A stretch of 64,000 nt of DNA from an uncultured Ruminococcus sp. (GCA_910585865.1 CAJUGO010000004.1:62001-126000); one strand, 5' to 3'; positions 45,365-54,436 are shown, numbered from the stretch's first letter. Notes: a model not told the origin generated them from the letters alone. Translations and numbers: made by a program.

Positions 45365-45396
45365 ATAAAGGCGACTGCGGGTGCAATCGCCTTTAT
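45365..45396 (-). terminator. Terminator of the five-repeat surface protein gene
   Basis: ATAAAGGCGA/TCGCCTTTAT is a perfect 10-bp stem with a 12-base loop, about 35 bases past the stop, followed by T-rich DNA on the minus strand. Confidence 0.8.
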
Positions 45397-45432
45397 CATT
45401 AATCATCAGATTTTGGCAGAAATATGCAAAGT

Positions 45433-48400
45433 TTATTTACTTACGGATAATGTACCGTTATTTGTATCAAAAGTAAATGTATAAGTGCCGCCTGTTGCTG
45501 TCATTGTTGAAGAACTGCTCCAGGTTGTCTTATAAACTGCACCTGCAATTTTGTCTGTAAACACTGCGCCTCTGCCGTATGTCTTGCCGTTTGCCTTAAT
45601 CTTAAACTGATATGTTCCCTCTGCCAGATCAGTTGTACCTGTAAATACGCCGTCAGCTGTTTCAGTAAGGCCAAGGTTTATATCACCGATTACGCTTACG
45701 GCAGTTTCGGAAGCTTTCTTGCTAACTGTAAGCTTTCCTGCGGCAGCATCAAATTTAAATGTATACTCACCGCCTGTTGCTGTCATTGTTGAGAAACTGC
45801 TCCACGTTGTCTTATAAGTTGCACCTGTTACTTTATCTGTAAACGCTACGCCGCTTCCGTATGTCTTGTCGTTTGCCTTAATTTTAAACTTATATGTTCC
45901 TGCTGCAAGATTTATTGTACCTGAATATACATCACCCGAAACATTTTCAAGACCAAGTGCAATATCACCGATTATGCTTGCGCCGGATACCCTTTTAGCA
46001 ACTGTCAGCTTGCCTGCGGCAGCATCAAAAGTAAATATATACTCGCCGCCTGTTGCTGTCAATGTTGAAGAACTGCTCCAGGTTGTCTTATAAGTTGCAC
46101 CTGTTACTTTATCAGTGAATGCTACGCCGCTTCCGTATGTCTTGTCGTTTGCCTTAATCTTAAACTTATATGATCCTGCTGTAAGATCTATTGTACCTGA
46201 ATATACATCATCCGAAACGTTTTCAAGATTAAGCTCAATATCGCCTATTATACTTGCGCCGGATGCCTTTTTAGCAACTGTCAGCTTACCTGCGGCAGCA
46301 TCAAATGTAAATGTATACTCACCGCCTGTTGCTGTCATTGTTGAAGAACTGCTCCAGGTTGTCTTATAAGTTGCATCTGTTACTTTATCAGTAAACGCTA
46401 CGCCGCTTCCGTATGTCTTGTCGTTTGCCTTAATCTTGAACTTATATGTTCCATTTGCCAAATCAGTTGTTCCTGTGTATACGCTATCAGATTTTTTGCT
46501 AAGTACAAGGTTAATATCACCTGTTACGCTTACAACAGAATTTTTGTTAACTGTAAGCTTACCTGCGGCAACATCAAAAGTAAATGTATACTCGCCGCCT
46601 GTTGCTGTCATTGTTGAGAAGCTGTTCCAGGTTGTCTTATAAGTTGATCCTGCAAGTTTATCTGTAAATGCTACGCCGCTTCCGTATGTCTTGCCGTTTG
46701 CACTAATCTTGAATTTATATGTTCCTGATGCAAGGTCTGCTGTTCCTGTATATACACTGCCTGAAACATTTTTAAGGTCAAGAGAAATGTCTCCAATTAC
46801 TGCTACTTTTTCCTCGGGTGCCTCCGTTGTACCTTCTGTTGCCTCTGTTGAAGGAAGTTCTACAACATTGTATGAAAGTGTAAGAGTATCGTCGCCATTA
46901 TCAACAAGTGTAAATTCAACCTTACCTGCCGGTATCATAAATTTGTCGGCTGTTTCATCAAGATCTGCTACATTATAAAGAGTTACCTCTGTTACATCCT
47001 GCTGGAAACCGTCTGTCATATACCATGTTTTATTGTCGCTTGACTTAACGCAAACATAGCTTGTTTCTGTAAGATTAACTGTTACCTTGCCGTCAACGAA
47101 TTTGTAATCACCAAGATTCTGATAGTCATCAGCATCTCCGTGGTTTTCACCGTTGATATAACCAACCAGATAATAATCATCGTTTGCAGGTACTGTTGCC
47201 TCTGTTGCCTCAGTAGCTTCTGTTGCACTTGTTGACGGTGCTTCTAAAACCACATAAGAAAGTGTAAGAGTATCGTCACCGTTATCAACGAGTGTAAACT
47301 CTACTTTACCTGCCGGTACCATAAACTTGTCAGCCGTTTCGTCAAGATTTGCAACATTATAGAGAGTTACCTCTGTAACATTTTTCTGGAAACCGTCTGT
47401 CATATACCATGTTGTATTGTCACCTGACTTAACGCAAACATAGCTTGTTTCTGTAAGGTTAACTGTTACCTTGCCGTCAACAAACTTGTAATCTCCAAGA
47501 TTCTGATAGTCATCAGCATCTCCGTGGTTTTCGCCGTTAATATAACCAACCAGATAATAACCGTCGTCTGCCGGTACAGTTGCTTCCGTTGCCTCAGTAG
47601 CCTCTGTGGATCCTGTCGGATTTTCTTCAGAAGAAACCTCCGCTTTTGCAGTAACCTTACCTGAACCGGCTGCAAAATCAAAAGCAGAAATATCAATTGT
47701 GAGTGTAACAGTTGAGTTATCAGCCGCTACAACAAGTTTTGAGTCGTTTGTACTGTTAAAATATCCCTCTACTGTCCAGTTATATGTGTATTCCTGGTTA
47801 GCAATAAATTTATATTTGTATGTTCCCTTGGCTACGCCGGTATATGTAACTGACCACACACCGTTGCCCATATCTTTCATGATACCCTGTTCAGCTTTAG
47901 GATCCCACTGAGCGCCAACAAGACCCTTGTCGCCTACTACTGACATAGTCTCAAGTTTAAATTCGCCGATAGCCTCCGAAACAGCTTCAATTTCCTTTGT
48001 AGCAGAATTAAACTTTATTGTTATATCTGCTGTTGTTGTAATAGTAATATTGTAGTTAGCGGTCGGCCAAGCCTGACCCCAAGTACCGTTTGTAACCTTA
48101 AAGCCGTATGTTCCTGCTGCTACATCTTTGAAAGTTATTTCATAAATACCGTCGCCGTCTTCATCTGACATAGGATTCTGCGCCGGATCCCACGCCACAC
48201 CGGTAAGACCGGCGTCACCGGCTACAGTATAATCATAATCAGGCTGCTCTGTAGCTTCTGTTGACGGCTCTTCGCCTACAGTGAAAGAAACCCACTGTCC
48301 GCCGCCTTTATCCCAGGTGCCGTCTGCTACGATATAGCAATTCTTGCCTTCCGGAATGTCAAGATCACTGGTTTGATTCCATTTATTGTCCCAATTGTTT

Positions 48401-48708
48401 TCTGCTTTTTTAGGATTCATTCTGCAGAATATAACTTTGTCCCAATCGCCTTTAGGAAGAGTTACGGAATAATAACCGTCACTGTCATCATCTTCCATAT
48501 CAACCCAAGCATTTTTTACGCCTTTGTACAGGTATGCCGCAAAACGAGCATTGTCTTTCGCCCAGTTTGAGTTAGGTTTGAGATAAACAACTGCTGTCCC
48601 GTCGGAAACTACTGCTGCTGATGCACTGAGTCCGGTAATGCACATGCTTAATGTAAGCATTACTGCGAGTACAACAGCTGTCAGCTTTCTAAATGTTTTT
48701 GTTTTCAT
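45433..48708 (-). CDS. Large secreted multidomain protein: CBM26, two X25-like modules, two novel modules, five tandem repeats
   Basis: A 1091-residue exported protein that probably binds starch. A signal peptide (1-31, cleavage after SASA) is followed by a CBM26-like module (about 36-144, WAKDNARFAAYLYKG, DWDKVIFCRMNP), two X25-like modules (about 157-247 and 254-357, VAGDAGLTGVAWDP and VVGDKGLVGAQWDP) and two copies (about 382-488 and 510-616) of an unnamed module starting YYLVGYINGENHGDADDYQ. Then come five ~92-residue repeats (about 635-1091). Linkers are Thr/Glu-rich (TEATEATEAT). There is no LPXTG, SLH, dockerin or membrane anchor, so attachment is unknown. The ATG at 48708 has GGAGG upstream. 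Function is inferred from modules only. Confidence 0.85.
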   Translation of the reverse strand: MKTKTFRKLTAVVLAVMLTLSMCITGLSASAAVVSDGTAVVYLKPNSNWAKDNARFAAYLYKGVKNAWVDMEDDDSDGYYSVTLPKGDWDKVIFCRMNPKKAENNWDNKWNQTSDLDIPEGKNCYIVADGTWDKGGGQWVSFTVGEEPSTEATEQPDYDYTVAGDAGLTGVAWDPAQNPMSDEDGDGIYEITFKDVAAGTYGFKVTNGTWGQAWPTANYNITITTTADITIKFNSATKEIEAVSEAIGEFKLETMSVVGDKGLVGAQWDPKAEQGIMKDMGNGVWSVTYTGVAKGTYKYKFIANQEYTYNWTVEGYFNSTNDSKLVVAADNSTVTLTIDISAFDFAAGSGKVTAKAEVSSEENPTGSTEATEATEATVPADDGYYLVGYINGENHGDADDYQNLGDYKFVDGKVTVNLTETSYVCVKSGDNTTWYMTDGFQKNVTEVTLYNVANLDETADKFMVPAGKVEFTLVDNGDDTLTLSYVVLEAPSTSATEATEATEATVPANDDYYLVGYINGENHGDADDYQNLGDYKFVDGKVTVNLTETSYVCVKSSDNKTWYMTDGFQQDVTEVTLYNVADLDETADKFMIPAGKVEFTLVDNGDDTLTLSYNVVELPSTEATEGTTEAPEEKVAVIGDISLDLKNVSGSVYTGTADLASGTYKFKISANGKTYGSGVAFTDKLAGSTYKTTWNSFSTMTATGGEYTFTFDVAAGKLTVNKNSVVSVTGDINLVLSKKSDSVYTGTTDLANGTYKFKIKANDKTYGSGVAFTDKVTDATYKTTWSSSSTMTATGGEYTFTFDAAAGKLTVAKKASGASIIGDIELNLENVSDDVYSGTIDLTAGSYKFKIKANDKTYGSGVAFTDKVTGATYKTTWSSSSTLTATGGEYIFTFDAAAGKLTVAKRVSGASIIGDIALGLENVSGDVYSGTINLAAGTYKFKIKANDKTYGSGVAFTDKVTGATYKTTWSSFSTMTATGGEYTFKFDAAAGKLTVSKKASETAVSVIGDINLGLTETADGVFTGTTDLAEGTYQFKIKANGKTYGRGAVFTDKIAGAVYKTTWSSSSTMTATGGTYTFTFDTNNGTLSVSK
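46000..46790 (-). repeat. Part of the tandem ~276-bp repeats inside the five-repeat gene
   Basis: The nucleotide repeats encoding the ~92-residue units run over the 3' third of the gene (about 45433-46810); this segment covers central copies, where long stretches are almost identical. The shared protein core is VIGDI, VYTGT, GTYKFKI, YGSGVAFTDK, YKTTW and TATGGEYTFTFD. Confidence 0.8.
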
Positions 48709-48854
48709 TCTTTTTATTTCCTCCTTTTTTATGAATGATGCAACAAGCATTAAACGCCTAAATTAAACGTCTATTGTAATATTATTCCTTTTTTTCTTGC
48801 TTTTTCAATAATAATTTTACACGAAAAAATATTTTTTTGTTAGTTATTATCAAC

Positions 48855-48883
48855 AATATACATTTATTGGTAAATATAAGCAA
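48855..48883 (-). promoter_or_regulatory. Predicted promoter of the five-repeat gene
   Basis: On the minus strand TTGCTT (48878-48883), 17 bases, TATATT (48855-48860), in very AT-rich DNA about 150 bases before the ATG. The gap 48709-49036 otherwise holds only the terminator of the next gene. Confidence 0.5.
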
Positions 48884-48975
48884 ATTTATTTATCTTGTAT
48901 AAAATATAAACCAAATAATCAATTAACCGTATTATAATAAAAAATATTTATTGTTTTATATGATACTTAAAAAAA

Positions 48976-49004
48976 ACAGACATCCGAAAATTTCGGATGT
49001 CTGT
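48976..49004 (-). terminator. Terminator of the six-repeat surface protein gene
   Basis: ACAGACATCCGAAA/TTTCGGATGTCTGT forms a 14-bp perfect stem 33 bases past the stop, followed on the minus strand by TTTTTTAAG, so the two repeat-protein genes are separate transcripts. Confidence 0.88.
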
Positions 49005-49036
49005 AAAATTTAAGCAGTTTTGTGATTAATTATTAT

Positions 49037-51301
49037 TTAGGCTGATTTACTAACTGTAAGCGCACCGCTATTTGTTTCAAAAGTAAATGTATAAGTACCG
49101 CCTGTTGCTGTCATTGTTGAAGAACTGCTCCAGGTTGTCTTATAAACTGCACCTGCAATTTTGTCTGTGAACGCTGCGCCTCTGCCGTATGTCTTGCCGT
49201 TTGCCTTAATCTTAAACTGATATGCTCCTGCTTCTAAATCAACTGTACCTGTATATATACCGTCAGCTGTTTCAGTAAGGCCAATGTTTATATCACCGAT
49301 TACGCTTACGGCAGTTGCAGAAGTTTTCTTGCTAACTGTAAGCTTGCCTGTTGCCGCATCAAAAGTAAATGTATAAGTACCGCCTGTTGCTGTCATTGTT
49401 GATGAACTGCCCCATGTTGTCTTATAAGTTGCACCCGTTACTTTATCAGTGAATGCTACGCCGCTTCCGTATGTCTTATTAAGAGCCTTGATTTTAAACT
49501 GATATACTCCTGCTGTAAGATCTGTTGTACCTGAGTATACATCGCCCGAAACATTTTCGAGATCAAGCGCAATATCACCGATTATGCTTGCTCCGGAAAG
49601 TTTCTTAGCAACTGTCAGCTTGCCTGTTGCAACATCAAAAGTAAACGTATAAGTACCGCCTGTTGCTGTCATTGTTGATGAACTGCCCCATGTTGTCTTA
49701 TAAGCTGCACCTGTTACTTTATCTGTAAATGCTACGCCGCTTCCGTATGTCTTATTAAGAGCCTTGATTTTAAACTGATATGTTCCTGCTGTAAGATCTA
49801 TTGTACCTGAATATACATCACCCGAAACATTTTCAAGATTAAGCTCAATATCACCGATTATGCTTGCTCCGGAAGGTTTCTTAGCAACTGTCAGCTTGCC
49901 TGTTGCAACATCAAAAGTAAACGTATAAGTACCGCCTGTTGCTGTCATTGTTGATGAACTGCCCCATGTTGTCTTATAAGCTGCACCTGTTATTTTATCA
50001 GTAAATGCTACGCCGCTTCCGTATGTCTTGCCGTTTGCCTTGATTTTAAACTGATATGTTCCCTCTGCCAAATCAGTTGTTCCTGTGTATACACTTTCTG
50101 AAGTATTTTCAAGATCGAGCGCAATATCACCGATTATGCTTGCGCCGGAAATCTTCTTAGCAACTGTCAGCTTGCCTGTAGCAACATCAAAAGTAAATGT
50201 ATAAGTACCGCCTGTTGCTGTCATTGTTGAGAAGCTGCCCCATGTTGTCTTATAAGCTGCACCTGTTACTTTATCAGTGAATGCTATGCCGCTTCCGTAT
50301 GTCTTATTAAGAGCCTTGATCTTAAACTGATATGTTCCTGCTGTAAGATCTATTGTACCTGAATATACATCCCCCGAAACATTTTCAAGATTAAGCTCAA
50401 TATCACCGATTATGCTTGCCCCGGAAGGTTTCTTAGCAACTGTCAGCTTGCCTGTTGCAACATCAAAAGTAAATGTATACTCACCGCCTGTTGCTGTCAT
50501 TGTTGAGAAGCTGTTCCATGTTGTTTTATAAGCAGCACCTGCTACCTTATCAGTGAACGCTACGCCGCTTCCGTATGTATTGCCGTTTGCGTTAATCTTG
50601 AACTTATATGTTCCTGCCGCAAGGTCTGCTGTTCCTGTATATACACTGCCCGAAACATTCTCAAGATCAAGAGCAATGTCTCCGATTACGCTTACGCTGT
50701 CATTATTCCTCTGAACAACCTCCGCAGAAGATGTTAACTTATATCCCTCTGACATAATCTTTTCATAGTAAACATAATCTATGTCACCGGAAGTGTTAAG
50801 ACCTTCATAATCATTTGAAGTAGTTCCCGTAATAATATCAACATTAAGGTTTATATCTGTATCTCCGCTGCCGATGATATCAAAAGTAGCAGTAAAGAAA
50901 ACTCCGTTTTCCTTAAAATTATACAAATAAAGGCTTGAACAGTTAAAACGCACATCACCTTTTTTACTCAAATTGATAAACGCATTATTCTGTGAAAAAA
51001 TCGGCATACAAGTCTTTGCTGTATTGGTTGAAGCAAGCTTCAAAACACTTGGATCGTATAAACAGTTAGCCTGTGCGTCAATTATCATATTATCTGCCTG
51101 TAAATAATATGTAACTGTTATCTGCTCGCTGTTTTCATCATAATCATAAGCAACTGGTTCGCTAAGATTTGATGATACTGTAATCTTGCTTGTGCTTTTC
51201 CCTGTTTCTGCTGCACCCGCACTGAATGACGCTGCCGTGAATGCACACAAAACCATCATTACAGCCAGAACAGCGGAAATAGATTTTTTGATTGATTTCA
51301 T
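49037..51301 (-). CDS. Secreted cohesin-like protein with six tandem ~92-residue repeats
   Basis: A 754-residue exported protein. Signal peptide 1-31 (cleavage after SAGA), then a cohesin-like beta-sandwich at about 38-196: ITVTYYLQADNMIIDAQANC, LYDPSVLKL, GDVRFNCSS and VFFTATFDIIGSG are the elements seen in cohesin and related modules. Six tandem repeats of about 92 residues (204-754) follow, the same repeat as in the neighbouring protein. No dockerin, LPXTG or membrane anchor is found. The ATG at 51301 has GGAG at good spacing; an ATG two codons earlier is too close. A scaffold or adaptor role in a starch-binding surface system is plausible; cohesin function itself is only a resemblance. 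Confidence 0.82.
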   Translation of the reverse strand: MKSIKKSISAVLAVMMVLCAFTAASFSAGAAETGKSTSKITVSSNLSEPVAYDYDENSEQITVTYYLQADNMIIDAQANCLYDPSVLKLASTNTAKTCMPIFSQNNAFINLSKKGDVRFNCSSLYLYNFKENGVFFTATFDIIGSGDTDINLNVDIITGTTSNDYEGLNTSGDIDYVYYEKIMSEGYKLTSSAEVVQRNNDSVSVIGDIALDLENVSGSVYTGTADLAAGTYKFKINANGNTYGSGVAFTDKVAGAAYKTTWNSFSTMTATGGEYTFTFDVATGKLTVAKKPSGASIIGDIELNLENVSGDVYSGTIDLTAGTYQFKIKALNKTYGSGIAFTDKVTGAAYKTTWGSFSTMTATGGTYTFTFDVATGKLTVAKKISGASIIGDIALDLENTSESVYTGTTDLAEGTYQFKIKANGKTYGSGVAFTDKITGAAYKTTWGSSSTMTATGGTYTFTFDVATGKLTVAKKPSGASIIGDIELNLENVSGDVYSGTIDLTAGTYQFKIKALNKTYGSGVAFTDKVTGAAYKTTWGSSSTMTATGGTYTFTFDVATGKLTVAKKLSGASIIGDIALDLENVSGDVYSGTTDLTAGVYQFKIKALNKTYGSGVAFTDKVTGATYKTTWGSSSTMTATGGTYTFTFDAATGKLTVSKKTSATAVSVIGDINIGLTETADGIYTGTVDLEAGAYQFKIKANGKTYGRGAAFTDKIAGAVYKTTWSSSSTMTATGGTYTFTFETNSGALTVSKSA

Positions 51302-51449
51302 AATCATGCTCCTTTTTATTTCTCCATCAGTCATCAGCAGCCATACCAAAACTTCAAAAATATACCGCCAATGATAAATTACCTATCGCGAACCAGATAT
51401 AAAAATACCTGCAATCCAATATTTTTATAAATTATCCGCTACAGTTTTT

Positions 51450-51478
51450 ATTATATCATAACTATACAAAACAGGCAA
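51450..51478 (-). promoter_or_regulatory. Predicted promoter of the six-repeat gene
   Basis: On the minus strand TTGCCT (51473-51478), 17 bases, TATAAT (51450-51455). The -35 box is the same as that of the maltose operon. The rest of 51302-51922 is AT-rich with only the acetyltransferase promoter recognised. Confidence 0.65.
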
Positions 51479-51787
51479 CGAAGTCAAAAAACTTTTGTTA
51501 AAAATGTTTCTTGCCAAAAACTGTATAAAATAACGGTAAAATAGTAAAAATGCATAAAACCCAGTTGTATTTATTGGCTGTATTGTTGTGTATATTTTCA
51601 TCTTATTTAAAAGTATTAGCTAGTATTACAATACTTATAATAATATATAGCTAAAAAATGGGAATATTTGGTTCTTTATTCAATTTAAAGCAGGAAAACT
51701 TACGGTGCTATTTTAGATAAAATATTTCGGCAGTCTTTATAAAAAGTAAAACAAAAAAATTTATAAAATATACAGAACACAATTTAG

Positions 51788-51816
51788 TTGACAATAAGGA
51801 ATACACATTATATAAT
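51788..51816 (+). promoter_or_regulatory. Consensus promoter of the acetyltransferase gene
   Basis: TTGACA (51788-51793), 17 bases, TATAAT (51811-51816), both perfect. The ATG lies about 107 bases further on. Confidence 0.85.
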
Positions 51817-51922
51817 GCCAATAAAACCGTAGTTTTTGTACCCTGACAATAATAATTTATTTAATCAACATAAAGCGATTAACTGACAGGTTTTAAGTAA
51901 TTTAAGCTGGTGAGATACTTAC

Positions 51923-52510
51923 ATGAATAAGAAATTTAAGAATGACTATTTTTCTATGAAAGGAAAAGACTGGAAATCTCCGAGCGGATATATTGATATC
52001 CTAAAAAGCCGTGATTTGCGCTATATCTATTACGGAAGATGTTCTATAGAATCCAAATTAAGGATTGCAAGAATCTTTTTTAGAATTTTGCGTCACAGAA
52101 TGGCTAATAAATTGTTGACTGAAATATCTTTTGAAAATATTGACGGCGGTCTATCAATCAGTCACGCACAAGCTATCACTGTCACAGCAAAAGCTGTTCT
52201 GGGAAGAAATATCAGTTTGCGAAAAGGCATTACCATTGGTATAGAAGCCCGCGGAAAGCGAAAGGGCGCGCCTGTCATTGGCAATAACGTTTGGATTGGA
52301 CCAAATGCCTCAGTTGTCGGTAATATAACTATTGGAAATGATGTTTTAATTGCCCCGAACAGTTACGTTAATTTCAATGTACCGGATCATTCTATTGTAA
52401 TCGGCAATCCGGCAAAGATAATCCCGGCAAAGAACGGGAATGCAACTGAAGGTTATTTAAGACAAAGAACTTACAATGACAAATCTGATTCTAAAATGCA
52501 ATTAACATAA
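51923..52510 (+). CDS. Hexapeptide-repeat acyltransferase, serine O-acetyltransferase-like
   Basis: A 195-residue left-handed beta-helix (LbH) transferase. The N-terminal half is helical and basic; from about residue 85 the hexapeptide turns are visible: ISHAQAITVTAKAVLGRNISLRKGITIG, PVIGNNVWIGPNASVVGNITIGNDVLIAPNSYVN, ending VPDHSIVIGNPAKII, the CysE-like terminus. Such enzymes acetylate serine or sugars. It may modify a surface sugar, since it lies near surface-protein and polysaccharide genes, but it has its own promoter and terminator and no direct link. No membrane span is seen. Confidence 0.82.
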   Translation: MNKKFKNDYFSMKGKDWKSPSGYIDILKSRDLRYIYYGRCSIESKLRIARIFFRILRHRMANKLLTEISFENIDGGLSISHAQAITVTAKAVLGRNISLRKGITIGIEARGKRKGAPVIGNNVWIGPNASVVGNITIGNDVLIAPNSYVNFNVPDHSIVIGNPAKIIPAKNGNATEGYLRQRTYNDKSDSKMQLT

Positions 52511-52517
52511 ATACTAA

Positions 52518-52559
52518 AAACCCCAATTAAAAAGCCGTAAATCTTTTTAATTGGGGTTT
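52518..52559. terminator. Strong terminator between the acetyltransferase and DNA glycosylase genes
   Basis: AAACCCCAATTAAAAAG and CTTTTTAATTGGGGTTT give a perfect 17-bp stem with an 8-base loop between convergent genes. Confidence 0.88.
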
Positions 52560-52588
52560 AGTATTGCAAGTTTAGTATTCTGTTGTTC

Positions 52589-53425
52589 TTATTCAAAAAG
52601 TTCGGGATGCATACGGCTGTAATGAAAAATATATTGCTGAGCAATACCTGCATATTCACCGAAGTCGGCGCCGCACATTCCCGGAAACAGCTTTTCCAGT
52701 GCTCTTTTCATCCATACGTCAACAGGAAACGCCTCAATTCTGTGCATTCCGAACAACAATGTACAATCGGCTACCTTTACACCTACTCCCGTTATTTTCA
52801 TAAGCTCTCCGCGTGCTTCTTCATAATCAATTGTTTTGCATCTCTCAAGGTCAACTTCCCCTCCCGCTACCTTTTGCGCAGCATCTATAAGATATCGGTT
52901 ACGAAACCCTGCCCTGAGCGGAGCCAGATCATCAACTGAAAGACTCGCCATTTTCTCGGCAGTCGGAAAGGCAAATTCATTTTCTCCTATTTTATCGCCA
53001 AAATTTTCGCAGAGCCTTTGGACAATTCCTTTTATTCTTTTTATATTATTATTTTGTGATATAATAAATGTACAGAGTGCTTCATACGGCTCCTGTCTTA
53101 AAATTCTTATTCCCGGGGCATACTTTGCCGCTTCACAGAGTACCGGATGTATTTTACTGATATCTCTTCTGATTTCTCCGTAATCAAGCCCAAAGTCAAA
53201 ATAATCATACCAAATATTTTCAAAATCCGATTTTGTAGTGTTGTATATGTACAAATCAGTTCCGTCAAGCTTTACCGTTACGCTTTTTTCAAAAGCTGTT
53301 CCTCTAAAAGATCCGTTGTCAAGCTCTGTCCAGCGAAAGCTTTGTCCGCAGTCAAGTGTCTGCGCAAGATCTAAGTCCCTTATGCCGCTCACCTTAACCC
53401 CGTTTGCTATCTCATCTGTTTTCAT
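52589..53425 (-). CDS. ogg: 8-oxoguanine DNA glycosylase/AP lyase (OGG1 type)
   Basis: Base-excision repair enzyme that removes oxidised guanine. The 278-residue protein has an OGG_N-like N-terminal domain (TLDCGQSFRW at about 23-32), NNNIKRIKGIV, and the helix-hairpin-helix ITGVGVKVADCTLLF with the catalytic lysine at about 217, followed by FPVDVWM with the catalytic aspartate at about 236. The length and both catalytic residues fit OGG1-type enzymes, which occur in Clostridia. The ATG at 53425 has GGGAGA upstream; a TTG five codons earlier is unlikely. Monocistronic. Confidence 0.92.
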   Translation of the reverse strand: MKTDEIANGVKVSGIRDLDLAQTLDCGQSFRWTELDNGSFRGTAFEKSVTVKLDGTDLYIYNTTKSDFENIWYDYFDFGLDYGEIRRDISKIHPVLCEAAKYAPGIRILRQEPYEALCTFIISQNNNIKRIKGIVQRLCENFGDKIGENEFAFPTAEKMASLSVDDLAPLRAGFRNRYLIDAAQKVAGGEVDLERCKTIDYEEARGELMKITGVGVKVADCTLLFGMHRIEAFPVDVWMKRALEKLFPGMCGADFGEYAGIAQQYIFHYSRMHPELFE

Positions 53426-53652
53426 AATACTATCTCCCAATTACTTTTTTAATAACCATATCTTAAATAACAAAAATATGATACACTATAAACAACACAT
53501 TAGCGCAGAATTTTATTATACTTTCTGCGGTTTTTATAGGTAATCTTTTAGTATTAGTATATCACAAATTTCTCTATAATGTAACATAGTTATTCAAATT
53601 CAAAATATCATATATTTTTATAATCTATTAAATTCTTAAGGATGTGGCAACA

Positions 53653-54342
53653 ATGAAAGAAACAATATGTACAATTCCAATTAACAATATTTTTAAACCT
53701 AAGGACGGATGCCCTATTTGCCGAATGGAAAGCATGCTTGAGGATCAGTATGTAAAATTTATTACAGGCGATGCAATGATGGAACCAAACATAAGGATTG
53801 AAACAAATAAAAAAGGTTTTTGCCATCGACATTTTTCACAAATGTTTCAAAAAGGACAAAAACTGCCGAATGCCCTTATTCTTGAGAGCCACCTTCAGGA
53901 AATCCTAGATAATCTGATGCCCAAAAAGCTGAAGGGCAAGCCGGATAAAAAACAAATGGACAAAATTAAAGCAGAACTTAGCTCCTGCTATGTATGTGAC
54001 AGAGTAAAATGGGACATGAATCATTTTATGGAAACTGTCTTTGCTGAGTGGTCAAAAAACGAAGAATTCAGAAAACTGTATAACGAACAGCCTTTTATCT
54101 GCCTGAAGCACTATGATTTTATTATGGAAGCGGCTATGTCTAAGGGAGGGCTTCCGTCAAAAATGATTTCTGAATTTTACGCTGAAACTGCAGGTCTGAC
54201 CAAAAACTATCTTTTATCACTAAAAAAAGACATTACACATTTTTGTTCTATGTTTGACTACCGCAGCAAGGGACAGGAATGGGGAAGTTCTAAGGATTCC
54301 ATTGAAAGAAGCATAAAGTTTTTAACCGGTGAACAACCATAA
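53653..54342 (+). CDS. DUF6062-like cysteine-rich protein
   Basis: A 229-residue cytoplasmic protein without a known activity; its start, TIPINNIFKPKDGCPICRME, matches the DUF6062 family pattern. Four paired cysteine/histidine sites are visible: CPIC, FCHRHFS, CYVCDRVKWD and ICLKHYDF. They are spaced like zinc or metal sites. The rest is helical and charged, with a PKKLKGKPDKKQMDKIK segment between the second and third sites. The ATG at 53653 has AAGGATG upstream; an in-frame GTG nine bases earlier is too close to it. Function is unknown. Confidence 0.75.
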   Translation: MKETICTIPINNIFKPKDGCPICRMESMLEDQYVKFITGDAMMEPNIRIETNKKGFCHRHFSQMFQKGQKLPNALILESHLQEILDNLMPKKLKGKPDKKQMDKIKAELSSCYVCDRVKWDMNHFMETVFAEWSKNEEFRKLYNEQPFICLKHYDFIMEAAMSKGGLPSKMISEFYAETAGLTKNYLLSLKKDITHFCSMFDYRSKGQEWGSSKDSIERSIKFLTGEQP

Positions 54343-54366
54343 AAAACAGTTGTCTTATACAGCCTG

Positions 54367-54407
54367 CCGTGCAGAACAGTTGACCTCATCCCCCCTGTTT
54401 TGCACGG
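54367..54407. repeat. Large imperfect hairpin after the DUF6062-like gene
   Basis: CCGTGCAGAACAG and CTGTTTTGCACGG pair at 12 of 13 positions around a 15-base loop. No T run follows. Confidence 0.5.
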
Positions 54408-54436
54408 ACGCTTTGGGTAAATCTTCATAAACAGAA

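Noticed and set aside
45212..45406. 64-residue minus-strand frame before the polysaccharide operon
   Set aside because: It spans the terminator of the repeat gene and has no ribosome site or protein-like composition.
45866..47911. Several plus-strand frames in the repeat-protein genes
   Set aside because: They are mirror frames of the low-complexity tandem repeats and have no ribosome-binding sites or family features.
45433..51301. CRISPR array
   Set aside because: The regular ~276-bp repeats are coding and in frame with a protein repeat; there are no short palindromic repeats with unique spacers.
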